Below, piece by piece: positions 26,925-35,887 of a stretch of 64,000 nucleotides of DNA (positions are counted from its first letter, which is position 1; every line of letters starts with the position of its first letter). The notes under the pieces were generated by a model that was given only the letters and a program-made list of their open reading frames with translations, was not told the origin of the DNA and made no database searches. Origin of the DNA: Pseudoalteromonas ostreae (GTDB taxonomy: Bacteria; Pseudomonadota; Gammaproteobacteria; Enterobacterales; Alteromonadaceae); the NCBI RefSeq assembly GCF_018069805.1, contig NZ_JAGPYN010000015.1, positions 1 through 64,000 on the forward strand, in the 5' to 3' direction. A program made the position numbers and the translations under genes.

Positions 26925-27917
26925 ATGAACAATAAAATAGGAAAGCGCCCTACTTTTTGGCTTCAGTTTAAAGCTAAGGTTTTCAAGCTACTACTAAGAA
27001 ATAAACATAATACCGAACATCTTACCTTAACGCATAACACATTATATGTTTTGCCATCAAAATTGGGTGTGAGCTTTTTAGTGGTTACTATGCTTAATTT
27101 TATATTAGGCATTAATTATCAGAATAATCTGATTTTAGCGATGGCTTATTTAATGCTCGTAGTAATGATATTTTCGCTACTTATGGGTTATAGCAATCTT
27201 AAAGGATTAAAAATTGATTATAAAAATCATATAGCTAGCTATGCTCCCTGCTCTGCATTATTAGAGCTGCAATTAAAAACCGAAAAAAAATGTCAATCAT
27301 TGCAGTTTATTTATGAAAATAAAACCCTAACAACCGTTGATGAAATAACCAGTCAACAGCAAATAGTTAATTTAGATTTAGGATTAAAAGAACGTGGTGA
27401 ATACCCCTTGCGCCGATTAAAAATAATCAGCAAGTACCCGTTTGGATTAGTATCAGTATGGAGCTATATGCAATTAGCACATACGGTCTTTGTCTACCCG
27501 CAACAACTCAAACCATTGCATGAAGCTAGTTTGCAAAATAACCACAATACTGATGATGGCCTGCATAAAAACAGCCATGGTAGTGATGAATTTGATGGTT
27601 TAAATATTCATCAACCTGGTATGAATATGAAACGAATATCATGGAAACATTACGCAAAAACTCAGCAATTAATGGTAAAAGAGTTTGTAAATTATTCAGC
27701 CCAAAGTGTAGTTTTTGATTTTAATCTGTTACAAGGAAATACCGAATCTCGCCTACAACAATTAAGCTATTTAGTAACTCTGGCTTACTCACAAGGCGTT
27801 AGTTATGGCCTGCAATTAGAAGCAGGACTATACGCGATCAGTGATACAAAAGAACATTGTAAACAGTGTTTAGAAGCACTAAGCCGTTTTGCAAAGGATG
27901 AAAATGAAAGTCACTGA
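26925..27917 (+). CDS. DUF58 membrane protein, MoxR partner
   Basis: A 330-residue protein with two hydrophobic segments (about 48-66 and 70-88) followed by a cytoplasmic beta-rich part and the DUF58 core. The hallmark stretch GSDEFDGLNIHQPGMNMKRI then SWKHYAKTQQL (about 221-252) is clear. DUF58 proteins resemble von Willebrand A domains and are thought to be MoxR substrates. It begins 4 bp after the moxR stop and overlaps the next gene. Confidence 0.88.
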   Translation: MNNKIGKRPTFWLQFKAKVFKLLLRNKHNTEHLTLTHNTLYVLPSKLGVSFLVVTMLNFILGINYQNNLILAMAYLMLVVMIFSLLMGYSNLKGLKIDYKNHIASYAPCSALLELQLKTEKKCQSLQFIYENKTLTTVDEITSQQQIVNLDLGLKERGEYPLRRLKIISKYPFGLVSVWSYMQLAHTVFVYPQQLKPLHEASLQNNHNTDDGLHKNSHGSDEFDGLNIHQPGMNMKRISWKHYAKTQQLMVKEFVNYSAQSVVFDFNLLQGNTESRLQQLSYLVTLAYSQGVSYGLQLEAGLYAISDTKEHCKQCLEALSRFAKDENESH

Positions 27918-29898
27918 TAATTTAACCGCGATCAATTTGTCGTTATCTATTGTTTATATTTTATTGCTGAGCTTTATTTTTCCTGAGTTACCTCCTCTAT
28001 TTAATACATTATTAGCTAGTTTGTGTATTTGGAATCTAGCCGTTACCTTATTGAAACGAAATAAACCCAATGCCATATTAGCAAATACTTTGGCCGGTTT
28101 GAGTCTATTGATCTTGTTTTATGATGTTGGTTTTAGCGATACGGTGACTTTATTTGTTGCAATGCTGATCCTCTCTAGCTTATTTAAATTACTGCAAGCT
28201 ACTACAAAAAAGCATTATCAAACTATCATTTTGTTAAGTTTTTTTAGTCTCTCAACAGTATATCTATTTTCTCAGAGCTTATTTGCTACGCTAGTAATTA
28301 GCATGCTATATATTTTAAATTTTGCGCTTTTAGCGCTGATTGAATCTAAACATAGTTTAAAAATTGCAGCTAAAGACAGCTGCAAACTTTTGTTGCTAGC
28401 ACTACCTTTAGCGATATTTTTATTATTATTGCTACCGAAACTTCCCGCATTTTGGCAATTACCGGGGCCAAAACTCGCTAAAACCGGTTTATCAGAAAGT
28501 GTTGATCCATTTGATATAGCCAAACTGTCTAATTCAGATGAGTTAGTATTTCGAGCTAAATTTGATCAGCAAAAGCCATCTGCCCCCTATTACTGGCGAG
28601 CGATTATACATGATGAGTTTGATGGGCAACGCTGGTTAATATCGGACATTTTAAAAAGCCAACATGCAATTGACCAAACCACCTCCGCTGAACGTGGTGA
28701 ACCATTATATAGTTATCAAATTTTTGCAGAGCCTGGCGCTAAGCCTTGGCTTTATGGTTTACAGTTTGCCGACTCGCCCCATCAAGATGTAAAAACAACC
28801 AGCAATGGATTACTACTGCGGAAACGTTTTTTAGCTAATAGTATCAGCTATACAGCCCAGAGTTATGCTTTTAGCTTGGCTAAACTTTCTCATTCTGCAC
28901 ACTATCAAAACGTGCAGCTTAGTTTAGCCAAAGAGACTAATTTACAGTCGCGGTCTTTAGCTAAACGTCTGTATGAACAACATAATAACGATGATCAGGC
29001 TTTTTATTCAGCACTGTATGACTACTTTGCCAATAATAACTTTGGCTATACCTTAACGCCGGATCCAATTACCGGTAACAACACCCTTGACCAGTTTTTA
29101 TTTGCTAATAAACGTGGTTTTTGTGGCCATTATGCCAGCACAGCTGCATTTATGTTCAGAAGTGTTGGTATTCCTGCCCGTGTTATTTCTGGGTACTTAG
29201 GCGGTGAGTATAATCAACAAAATAGTTATATGAGCGTCTATCAATATGATGCCCATGCATGGGTTGAAGTATTTATAAAAAATAAAGGTTGGCAAATTTT
29301 TGATGCAACTGCGGTTGTTTCACCTGAGCGATTAAACGGTTCTTTATCACAGCACTTACAGCTTAATAATGAATTTACAAGCAACTTGAGTTTTGGCTTA
29401 TTACGATTAAGTAATATTGCAGGTATTAACTGGTTAAGGCTTAAGCTTGAAAATCTTGATTACCAATGGACAAACTGGGTGCTAGGTTTTGATCAGCAAA
29501 AGCAAACTTCCCTGCTAAAAGAGTTATTCGGTAATAAACAGCTTTGGCAAATTTCATTGATAGTGATAGCAACCGTATGTTTAGCCTTTATTTGTTATTT
29601 TGTGTATTTGTCTTGGCCTAATAAGCCAGAATCGCCAGCACATTCACTCGCAAAAGATTACCTGACTATTGTACGTTGGTGTAATAAACAAGGTATTTCA
29701 GCACCGACAAATCAAACGCCGCTGCAATTTCTAGCGTATGCAGCTCAACAACTGCCTAACAAACGAACATATATCATGCAATTTGCGCAATTATACTCCA
29801 ATGTGCGTTATCGCCAGCTAATATTTAGTGCTTATCATAAAAAACACAGTAAATATCTGGTAAAATTAATTAAAACAACAAATAAGAGAACTCTATGA
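27904..29898 (+). CDS. TgpA-like transglutaminase-domain membrane protein
   Basis: A 664-residue protein with about six N-terminal membrane segments (residues 10-175), a periplasmic transglutaminase-like domain and one further membrane helix near 548-570. The catalytic triad is visible: Cys407 in RGFCGHYA, His451 in DAHAWVEV and Asp467 in IFDATAVV. Homologue TgpA of Pseudomonas is an essential periplasmic transglutaminase; its substrate is unclear. The start at 27904 has AAGGA 5 nt upstream and overlaps the DUF58 gene by 14 bp; in-frame TTG 27889 and ATG 27898 are less well placed. The last codon overlaps the antiporter ATG. Confidence 0.9.
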   Translation: MKVTDNLTAINLSLSIVYILLLSFIFPELPPLFNTLLASLCIWNLAVTLLKRNKPNAILANTLAGLSLLILFYDVGFSDTVTLFVAMLILSSLFKLLQATTKKHYQTIILLSFFSLSTVYLFSQSLFATLVISMLYILNFALLALIESKHSLKIAAKDSCKLLLLALPLAIFLLLLLPKLPAFWQLPGPKLAKTGLSESVDPFDIAKLSNSDELVFRAKFDQQKPSAPYYWRAIIHDEFDGQRWLISDILKSQHAIDQTTSAERGEPLYSYQIFAEPGAKPWLYGLQFADSPHQDVKTTSNGLLLRKRFLANSISYTAQSYAFSLAKLSHSAHYQNVQLSLAKETNLQSRSLAKRLYEQHNNDDQAFYSALYDYFANNNFGYTLTPDPITGNNTLDQFLFANKRGFCGHYASTAAFMFRSVGIPARVISGYLGGEYNQQNSYMSVYQYDAHAWVEVFIKNKGWQIFDATAVVSPERLNGSLSQHLQLNNEFTSNLSFGLLRLSNIAGINWLRLKLENLDYQWTNWVLGFDQQKQTSLLKELFGNKQLWQISLIVIATVCLAFICYFVYLSWPNKPESPAHSLAKDYLTIVRWCNKQGISAPTNQTPLQFLAYAAQQLPNKRTYIMQFAQLYSNVRYRQLIFSAYHKKHSKYLVKLIKTTNKRTL

Positions 29899-31217
29899 AT
29901 GCAGTCGTGATTGGCGTTATTTTAATGCTTGGCCTCACTTTAGCCCGCGTTAATGTAATTGTTGCTATGACATTAAGTGCTTTAGTCGCCGGATTAACCG
30001 CTGGGCTTAGCTTAAACGATACACTAAACGCATTTAACGCAGGTCTCTCTGGTGGAGCTGAGATCGCTCTAAGCTATGCAATGTTAGGCGCATTTGCAGT
30101 TGCGATTTCAAAATCAGGTTTAACGCGCATTTTAGCTGCAAAGCTACTCGCTAAAGTGAATCACAACAGTAGTAATAGCGAAACGAATTTAAGCTATTTT
30201 ATTTTACTGATAATTTTAGTATGTGCAATTTCATCGCAGAACCTAGTCCCAGTTCATATTGCTTTTATACCAATTTTGATCCCCCCGCTACTGGTTATAT
30301 TTAATAAACTAAGGTTAGACAGACGTGCTATTGCCTGTATTTTAACGTTTGGTCTAGCAACCTCATATATGGTTTTACCCTATGGCTTTGGTGGAATTTA
30401 TTTATACTCAATTTTACATAAAAACTTAGTCGAAAATGGCTTAGATATCATTAATACCCAAGTACCTATGGCGATGATCATTCCTGCCTGTGGCATGTTA
30501 GTTGGGTTAATTGTGGCGGTGTTTATTAGTTATAGAAAACGTCGGGATTATCAGTATGATGAACATCAAGAGCAAGCAACTAATGTGGTTGTAGAACAGC
30601 CTAAAAAAGTATTGTTAGTCGGTATTACAGCGGTATTAGCCTCTTTAGCTGCACAAAATGTCAGTGGTTCAATGATTTTAGGTGGCTTAGTTGGGGTGAT
30701 GATTTTTAGTTTGTTTGGCGTAGTTAAGTGGGAGCAAAATAGCGACGTATTTAGTAAAGGCGTCGCAATGATGGCAATGATTGGATTTATCATGATCTCA
30801 GCTCAAGGGTTTGCCTCTGTAATGAAAGCGACAGGCGATGTGACTAGCTTAGTACAAAGCGCCGCATTGATTATTGATGGCAACAAACCTTTGGCAGCTG
30901 CACTAATTTTATTAGTTGGTTTAATGATCACCATGGGGATTGGCAGCTCATTTTCCACAGTGCCAATCATAGCAACCTTGTTTGTGCCACTGTGCTTAGA
31001 GCTTGACTTTTCAATGATGGCAACCGCAGCTTTAGTGGGAACCGCAGGTGCTTTAGGTGATGCTGGCTCCCCTGCTTCCGATTCAACTTTAGGACCAACT
31101 TCTGGCTTAAACGCTGACGGTCAGCATGATCATATCTGGGATTCAGTTGTGCCTACTTTTATCCACTTTAATATTCCATTACTAATATTTGGCTGGATAG
31201 CCGCTATGGTACTTTAA
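29895..31217 (+). CDS. Na+/H+ antiporter-family transporter (YuiF-like)
   Basis: A 440-residue protein with about eleven hydrophobic segments. The middle carries [20 protein letters not shown] and the end [20 protein letters not shown], both typical of the Na_H_antiport_2/YuiF group within the ion-transporter superfamily, related to amino-acid and citrate transporters. The transported ion is inferred only from family name. It overlaps the transglutaminase gene by 4 bp (ATGA) and so is the last gene of the operon starting at 25608. Confidence 0.82.
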   Translation: MNAVVIGVILMLGLTLARVNVIVAMTLSALVAGLTAGLSLNDTLNAFNAGLSGGAEIALSYAMLGAFAVAISKSGLTRILAAKLLAKVNHNSSNSETNLSYFILLIILVCAISSQNLVPVHIAFIPILIPPLLVIFNKLRLDRRAIACILTFGLATSYMVLPYGFGGIYLYSILHKNLVENGLDIINTQVPMAMIIPACGMLVGLIVAVFISYRKRRDYQYDEHQEQATNVVVEQPKKVLLVGITAVLASLAAQNVSGSMILGGLVGVMIFSLFGVVKWEQNSDVFSKGVAMMAMIGFIMISAQGFASVMKATGDVTSLVQSAALIIDGNKPLAAALILLVGLMITMGIGSSFSTVPIIATLFVPLCLELDFSMMATAALVGTAGALGDAGSPASDSTLGPTSGLNADGQHDHIWDSVVPTFIHFNIPLLIFGWIAAMVL

Positions 31218-31230
31218 TACCTTGAATGTG

Positions 31231-31273
31231 AGTAACCAAGTAGAGAATAGATTAAGCTCCCTACTTGGTTACT
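31231..31273 (+). terminator. long hairpin after the antiporter gene
   Basis: AGTAACCAAGTAG (31231-31243) pairs perfectly with CTACTTGGTTACT (31261-31273) over 13 bp around a 17-nt loop; no long T run follows. Confidence 0.55.
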
Positions 31274-31347
31274 TAATTATTGTTTTAACGCAGATGCTAA
31301 AGATGTATAACACTCAATATAGTATGATGTGTTCTTTTGGTGTAACA

Positions 31348-31374
31348 AAGAAAGCACCATAAAAGTGCTTTCTT
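31348..31374. terminator. terminator downstream of the thioesterase gene
   Basis: AAGAAAGCAC/GTGCTTTCTT, a 10-bp stem with a 7-nt loop; its minus-strand exit is T-rich, suiting the gene at 31391. Confidence 0.65.
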
Positions 31375-31390
31375 AACTTAACAACTCGGT

Positions 31391-31822
31391 TTAAAAACCA
31401 TAAATCATCTTATCGCATACAACTGGCGTAGGTCTGTGATTGTCATCGACAGCAACGAATGTAAAACTCCCAGTAATTGCCGAGTGTTTATCATCCCTGT
31501 GCATTGTTTCTAAGAATATTTCAACGTCTACTCTTAAACTTGTATTGCCTACATGCACAACTTTTGAGATCAATTCAGCGAAGGTGCCAGCTGGAATAGC
31601 TTCTTTAAAATCAACTCTATCTGATGAAATGGTTACCAATGGTTTACGGCAAAAGCGCGTTGCAGCAATAAATGCAACTTCGTCCATCCATGCCAATGCA
31701 TCACCACCAAACAAGGTATTGTGGTGATTAGTGCGCCCAGGAAACACTGTTTTTGTGACCGAAGTCGTTGAGTCTTTAATACGCTGAGCAATTATTTCTT
31801 CACGGTTTACTTGAGTTGTCAT
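31391..31822 (-). CDS. acyl-CoA thioesterase, YciA type
   Basis: A 143-residue single hotdog-fold domain. PGRTNHHNTLFGGDALAWMD (about residues 28-47) contains the family motif with the catalytic Asn/Asp region of YciA-type thioesterases, and SSDRVDFKEAIPAGTF is the usual second strand block. It hydrolyses acyl-CoA to free acid and CoA in the cytoplasm. It starts 5 bp after the M23 gene stop, so the two are probably one transcript. Confidence 0.88.
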   Translation of the reverse strand: MTTQVNREEIIAQRIKDSTTSVTKTVFPGRTNHHNTLFGGDALAWMDEVAFIAATRFCRKPLVTISSDRVDFKEAIPAGTFAELISKVVHVGNTSLRVDVEIFLETMHRDDKHSAITGSFTFVAVDDNHRPTPVVCDKMIYGF

Positions 31823-31827
31823 GTTCT

Positions 31828-32643
31828 CTACTTTTGGTTTGCTAATTTATCTAACATCATAAGTGCAGGATCAAGGCGTTCGCCTTTCCAATTAAAACGC
31901 CAATCCAGATGAGGGCCAGTTACACGGCCAGTTGCACCAATTTCAGCTATTTTTTCACCGCGTTTAATGGTATCCCCTACTTTTACATCAAGCTTACTTA
32001 AGTGTATGTAGGTAGACGTGACACTGTGGCCATGATCTAAAATTAAAGTTCCGCCAGAGTAATAAAGGTCGTTATCAGCAAAAACAACGGTACCGCTGAC
32101 AGGCGCATAAACAGGACTGCCTGTTTTATTGGCTATATCTAAACCAAAATGTGGCCGACGAGGCTCACCATTAAAATAGCGTTGGCTACCATACACACCC
32201 GAAATACGCCCTTGTGCAGGTTTGTAAACTGGATCTAAAAAATACCTAAGTTCAGAGTCAACTTTTCGGGCATTTCTTACTGCCACAGCTTCGCGGCTGA
32301 TACGTTCACTTACCGCTTTTGGCGGTGACACATATTTACTTGCCACTCCAGTAATTTTATCAATTTTATAATCTCGTTTAGTGATCTCAATCGCTTGCTG
32401 ATGTTTTACACCGTCTGCATCAACCCAGGCTAATTGATGGGTTAATTCAGCATCACGGCCAAAGCCAAATACAAACTCTCCTTGTGCGGTGGTTTTTAAT
32501 GCTTGGCCATTAAAAATAACTGACTTAACTCCATCAATTTGACCAGTCACTAACCCACCTTGGGTTAAGTGACCTTTTAGCTCAACTGCATCAGCAAAAA
32601 GGCTCACAGTAGCAAATAACGAAACGGCTAATAATTTACGCAT
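31828..32643 (-). CDS. M23-family metallopeptidase (exported, peptidoglycan hydrolase type)
   Basis: A 271-residue exported protein with signal peptide MRKLLAVSLFATVSLFADA. The C-terminal LytM domain has HFGLD (Zn ligands His and Asp), YIHLSKLDVKVGD and GPHLDWRFNW. The canonical HxH reads HLD, a variant seen in many proteobacterial homologues by recall. The start is set at ATG 32643, where the signal peptide begins, eight residues inside the longest frame; it overlaps the PTPS-like gene by 8 bp. Probable murein endopeptidase or activator. Confidence 0.87.
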   Translation of the reverse strand: MRKLLAVSLFATVSLFADAVELKGHLTQGGLVTGQIDGVKSVIFNGQALKTTAQGEFVFGFGRDAELTHQLAWVDADGVKHQQAIEITKRDYKIDKITGVASKYVSPPKAVSERISREAVAVRNARKVDSELRYFLDPVYKPAQGRISGVYGSQRYFNGEPRRPHFGLDIANKTGSPVYAPVSGTVVFADNDLYYSGGTLILDHGHSVTSTYIHLSKLDVKVGDTIKRGEKIAEIGATGRVTGPHLDWRFNWKGERLDPALMMLDKLANQK

Positions 32644-33493
32644 AACAAATGGACCCTTTGGCCACACCTTCGTATGCTGTAACTTTTACGTCATTGTCCG
32701 GATGCTGCGCTTTAACTTGCTCAGCAAGGTAACCTGCAATACATTCAACCGTAGTATCAATGGGTAAAATATCACACCGTTCTTTACTTATTGCCATTTC
32801 AAAATAACCTTGTGCGGCGGTATAGGCAAAACAGTGGTCATTTTCTTTAGCGCTGATGTGCTGTAGCTGCGGCGCTTGAATTTGATCTTCTGCTGTCGCT
32901 AAATAAATATCTTGCCATTTATCAGCCCATTGCTTTTGTAATCGTGGCATTGCCATTCCATCAAGGGCAATACCAATTTGCGAACGGTGACCATGAATAA
33001 TACGCTGGCAATTACCATCGTGCTTTTTAAGGCCATGACTATAGTGATAATAAAAGCTCTTACTATGTTCTGGCTTTAACTCAATTTCTATTTTCTCGAT
33101 ATTGCTTGGTAACTGCGGCATGATTGTAGCAATTAAAAATTCAATAACTGACTGCTCATTAACAACATCAGCATCAATTAAACAAAACGCTTGATTTGGC
33201 GCGCTCATTGCTAAGTGGTGATCATCACCAAAAGTACAATCAAGTGTTGTGTAGTCACCATGGTTTTCAACTTGGCCGTTAATTTGGTTGCCTATGGCCA
33301 GCTTGTGATCAATACATTGGTCAATAATGCCTTTGATTTGCTTTTTAACTAAGCCAAAATCAAGCACCATAGACTCTTCATTTAACTTGCCATGCAAGGT
33401 TAAATCAACAATCCAGCTCTCGCCAACTGCGCCTCGTTTATTACACAAGTAAGAAAAATCAATTACGGTAAGTGCGTTAACAAAAAGGATCAT
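32636..33493 (-). CDS. double-domain 6-pyruvoyl-tetrahydropterin synthase-like protein
   Basis: A 285-residue protein, about twice a QueD/PTPS (120-150). Domain 1 (1-145) has MVLDFGLVKKQIKG (42-55) and IDHKLAI (61-67) but no zinc histidines where FSAAH and HGHSY should be (IDFSYL, VGESW). Domain 2 (148-285) has the zinc set YSHGLKKHDGNCQRIIHGHR (151-170) and DTTVECIA plus TAYEG near the end, but lacks the VVDFGDLK stretch. The two halves complement each other. Family enzymes make 6-carboxy- or 6-pyruvoyl-tetrahydropterin for queuosine or folate-like pathways. It is followed, with overlap, by an M23 peptidase gene. Confidence 0.78.
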   Translation of the reverse strand: MILFVNALTVIDFSYLCNKRGAVGESWIVDLTLHGKLNEESMVLDFGLVKKQIKGIIDQCIDHKLAIGNQINGQVENHGDYTTLDCTFGDDHHLAMSAPNQAFCLIDADVVNEQSVIEFLIATIMPQLPSNIEKIEIELKPEHSKSFYYHYSHGLKKHDGNCQRIIHGHRSQIGIALDGMAMPRLQKQWADKWQDIYLATAEDQIQAPQLQHISAKENDHCFAYTAAQGYFEMAISKERCDILPIDTTVECIAGYLAEQVKAQHPDNDVKVTAYEGVAKGSICYA

Positions 33494-33637
33494 AAACTTC
33501 CTTTATACTGGTTAAAAAATCACAGTAATTATAATGATTTTTGCTAGTAATTGCGCGATTTAATCGTGTAAATAGCATGTACTTCACTTAAGCGGTGGTA
33601 TTTCATGCAAATAAATTATTTTTTTAACTGCTCCGAG

Positions 33638-33666
33638 TTGTTTAGCGTACAAGTGTACGCTAAAGT
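33638..33666 (+). promoter_or_regulatory. fabA promoter with FabR-type operator
   Basis: TTTAGCGTACA (33641-33651) and TGTACGCTAAA (33654-33664) form a perfect inverted repeat with a 2-bp centre, matching the E. coli FabR site core AGCGTACA. It lies within TTGTTT (33638-33643), 17 bp, TAAAGT (33661-33666), a plausible sigma-70 promoter, so repressor binding would block it. FabR itself is not in the window. Confidence 0.8.
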
Positions 33667-33697
33667 ACGTGGCAATTTCTAAGCGATGAAAAGTGTT

Positions 33698-34213
33698 ATG
33701 GAACCTAAAAATAGTTATACAAAAGAAGATTTGATCCTCTGTGGTCAAGGTGAAATGTTTGGTGAAGGCAATTGTCGTCTACCAAGTGACAACATGTTAA
33801 TGATGGATCGTATCATCTCTATCACTGATGACGGTGGAGAGCATGGTAAAGGTGAAATCGTTGCTGAGCTTGATATTAACCCTGATCTTTGGTTTTTTGC
33901 TTGTCACTTTAAAGGCGATCCAGTCATGCCCGGTTGTCTTGGTTTAGATGCAATGTGGCAACTAGTTGGCTTTTTCCTTGGTTGGTCTGGTGGTCCTGGG
34001 CTTGGCCGTGCGCTAGGTGTAGGTGAAGTTAAATTTACTGGACAAATTTTACCAACAGCAAAAAAAGTGACCTACCGTTTGACCATGAAGCGCGTTATTA
34101 AACGTAAATTATTCATGGGGATGGCTGATGGTACTGTTGAAGTAGATGGTCGCGTGATCTATGAAGCAAAAGATTTAAAAGTTGGTTTATTCCAAGATAC
34201 TAGCGCGTTTTAA
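33698..34213 (+). CDS. fabA: 3-hydroxydecanoyl-ACP dehydratase/isomerase
   Basis: A 171-residue hotdog enzyme that dehydrates 3-hydroxydecanoyl-ACP and isomerises the double bond, the branch point to unsaturated fatty acids. [20 protein letters not shown] holds catalytic His70 and Asp84, and the end [13 protein letters not shown] is identical to E. coli as I recall it. ATG 33698 gives an N-terminus matching E. coli (SYTKEDL near residue 6); an ATG four codons upstream at 33686 is possible. A FabR-type operator precedes it. Confidence 0.97.
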   Translation: MEPKNSYTKEDLILCGQGEMFGEGNCRLPSDNMLMMDRIISITDDGGEHGKGEIVAELDINPDLWFFACHFKGDPVMPGCLGLDAMWQLVGFFLGWSGGPGLGRALGVGEVKFTGQILPTAKKVTYRLTMKRVIKRKLFMGMADGTVEVDGRVIYEAKDLKVGLFQDTSAF

Positions 34214-34236
34214 TTTTTTTATTAAAGCCCGGCTAC

Positions 34237-34271
34237 AAAAACGCCGCTGTTTATGAAACAGCGGCGTTTTT
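34237..34271 (+). terminator. strong terminator between fabA and rmf
   Basis: AAAAACGCCGCTGTTT/AAACAGCGGCGTTTTT, a 16-bp perfect stem with an ATG loop, U-rich on both strands, so it can serve both convergent genes. Confidence 0.95.
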
Positions 34272-34293
34272 GCTTTAATTCAATACTTAAAAA

Positions 34294-34464
34294 TTAGGTT
34301 TTATACATATTGCGATTTTCTATCGCTTCGCGCCAACCACCTAACCACTCTGATTTTGGGTCTACTTGTTGATAAGGGCATAGATCTTTTGAACGGCCCG
34401 CTAGGCCTGCTTTAAAGCCTTGAGAATGAGCTCTTTCTAACCGATCTCTTTTCTGTCTCTTCAT
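34294..34464 (-). CDS. rmf: ribosome modulation factor
   Basis: A 56-residue basic protein beginning MKRQKRDRLERAHSQGFKAG, then LAGRSKDLCPY and WLGGWREAIENR. This matches E. coli RMF along nearly its full 55 residues (MKRQKRDRLERAHQRGYQAG, WLGGWREAM). RMF binds the 30S subunit in stationary phase and forms inactive 100S ribosome dimers. A clear GAGGA ribosome site stands 7 nt before the ATG. It is convergent with fabA, the same neighbour relation as in E. coli and its relatives. Confidence 0.96.
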   Translation of the reverse strand: MKRQKRDRLERAHSQGFKAGLAGRSKDLCPYQQVDPKSEWLGGWREAIENRNMYKT

Positions 34465-34903
34465 AGGTAAATCCTCACCTTTTATATTTATATATTTGTA
34501 GTGTTCGTGACATCTACATTTAATGAATAGTTAATAAAACTGTTAAATTCAAACCACAAAAGCAATTAAATAAATTGACTTTAACTAAGCTGCTGATGCA
34601 AAAATGAATTAACTTATAAAAAAGTAAAGTGGTCGTACCACCTTCTGTGCGACCCATATATGTACAAAAAATTACGACTATCTAATCACTAACATGCAGT
34701 TTCCTGCTCTAATTGTGACTGCGGTTTATGGGTGAAGTTCCTATAAAAAATGTAATTATGACAAATTTATTTCAACTCATTAATAGTAAAGAAGTTTAAT
34801 TTTTGAACTTATTTCAGGCCATTTTATGACGGCTTACTCGCACTTAATTAGCCCACATTTTACATACACTTTTTTAAATTGTTTAATAATTAATCCTTGC
34901 AAC
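34465..34903. other. 439-bp non-coding region upstream of rmf
   Basis: I see no gene. It is AT-rich and presumably holds the rmf promoter, which I cannot place with confidence. GGTCG (34631-34635) and CGACC (34650-34654) flank a nested GTGG/CCAC pair, a small possible hairpin. Confidence 0.4.
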
Positions 34904-35168
34904 TATACCCAAACCACCTCAAGATACAGAATTCAGCGTTTCTCTGGGGCTTAGTATCAAGGCGTTACTTTGCAACAATGGCAGTCCCTTTTAAGAAGTA
35001 ACAACGCTGAGAGTAAGTGCCTGGGAAACGCCCAACGGGTTGTTTTAAAAGCGATTTATACTGCGTTATTGATTTTAACAATAGAACCACTATTACTTGC
35101 AATCAATGCCTTGCCTAAATCGCTTTTAATTCCAACTGAAACTCGCATCTTGAGGCGGTGTGGGTATA
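34904..35168. mobile_element. 265-bp MITE-like element with 24-bp terminal inverted repeats
   Basis: The left end TATACCCAAACCACCTCAAG (34904-34923, continuing ATAC) and the reverse complement of the right end (35145-35168) agree at 21 of 24 positions. Inside are further inverted repeats: TTAAAAGCGATTTA near 35044 with TAAATCGCTTTTAA near 35115 (perfect 14 bp), and GCGTTTC..GGCTTA near 34936 with TAAG..GGAAACGC near 35015. It has no transposase. The ends read TA-TACCC and GGGTA-TA, which would fit a TA target duplication as in IS630/mariner relatives (inference). An open frame at 34970-35209 falls across it and is not a gene. Confidence 0.75.
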
Positions 35169-35186
35169 TTAATACGATCGGTCTAA
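35150..35186 (+). promoter_or_regulatory. acuR promoter and operator 1
   Basis: AATACGATCGGTCTAA (35171-35186) is nearly identical to the copy before acuI and resembles the NemR-type box TAGACC-N4-GGTCTA with one decayed half. TTGAGG (35150-35155), 17 bp, TACGAT (35173-35178) is a fair promoter; its -35 lies in the MITE terminal repeat and its -10 in the operator. Confidence 0.65.
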
Positions 35187-35195
35187 TATGTATTT

Positions 35196-35831
35196 ATGCT
35201 AAAAAATAATCAAAATCCACCTCGACGTGGTCGCCCGCCAAAAGTTGCTCGCAGTAATGCCGATACCAAAGCATTGCTTATATCAACTGGGGTCGCAACA
35301 CTCACTGAGTTTGGTTTTAGCGCCACAGGACTTGATACTATCTTAAAAAAGATAGGCGTCCCTAAGGGCTCTTTTTATCATTACTTTTCCAACAAAGATG
35401 CCTATGGTTTAGCGGTCATTGATGCCTATAACGACTATTTTGTGGCGAAGCTTCGTCGTTATTTAGAACAAGACGATATCCCCCACCTAGAGCGGCTTAT
35501 TAATTTTACGCAAAGCGCAGCTCGCGGCATGCAAAAATATGAATTTAATCGTGGCTGTTTAATTGGTAATTTAAACCAAGAGCTCAATCACCTCAGTGAT
35601 GAATTTAAAAATAAGCTGTTAAGCAGTTATCAGTTATGGCAAAACCATGTGCAAGCATGCCTAGCGCAAGCCCAGCGACAAGGCGTTATAGCCACCAGCG
35701 TTAATACTGAGCAAATGAGTGAATTTTTCTGGATAGGCTGGGAAGGTGCAGTAATGCGCGCTAAGCTGACTAAAAATACTCAGCCATTAATTTTATATAC
35801 TGAAATGTTTTTACGCGCATTACTTAGATAA
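35196..35831 (+). CDS. acuR: TetR-family regulator of the AcuR/NemR group
   Basis: A 211-residue repressor. A basic arm RRGRPPK precedes the helix-turn-helix (about residues 24-70, ending IGVPKGSFYHYFSNKDAYG, the group signature). The C-terminal domain is conserved with AcuR/NemR, which sense electrophiles such as acrylate or N-ethylmaleimide through cysteines; Cys77-class positions are not certain here, though CLIGNLNQEL is present. It is followed after 56 bp by acuI, with matching operators before both genes, so it very probably represses itself and acuI. The symbol is by analogy with the acuR-acuI pair. Confidence 0.82.
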   Translation: MLKNNQNPPRRGRPPKVARSNADTKALLISTGVATLTEFGFSATGLDTILKKIGVPKGSFYHYFSNKDAYGLAVIDAYNDYFVAKLRRYLEQDDIPHLERLINFTQSAARGMQKYEFNRGCLIGNLNQELNHLSDEFKNKLLSSYQLWQNHVQACLAQAQRQGVIATSVNTEQMSEFFWIGWEGAVMRAKLTKNTQPLILYTEMFLRALLR

Positions 35832-35860
35832 TTAAGAGTGCGTTTTTATTTACCAATTAA

Positions 35861-35876
35861 AAGACGATCGGTCTAA
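35861..35876 (+). promoter_or_regulatory. operator 2, before acuI
   Basis: AAGACGATCGGTCTAA shares 15 of 16 bases with operator 1 (35171-35186). It lies between the acuR stop and the acuI ribosome site (TGGAG 35878-35882). Confidence 0.75.
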
Positions 35877-35887
35877 ATGGAGTCGAC

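Noticed and set aside
34970..35209. Open reading frame of 79 codons
   Set aside because: It runs across the MITE-like element and into the acuR start region in a different frame; the residues look random and there is no ribosome site.
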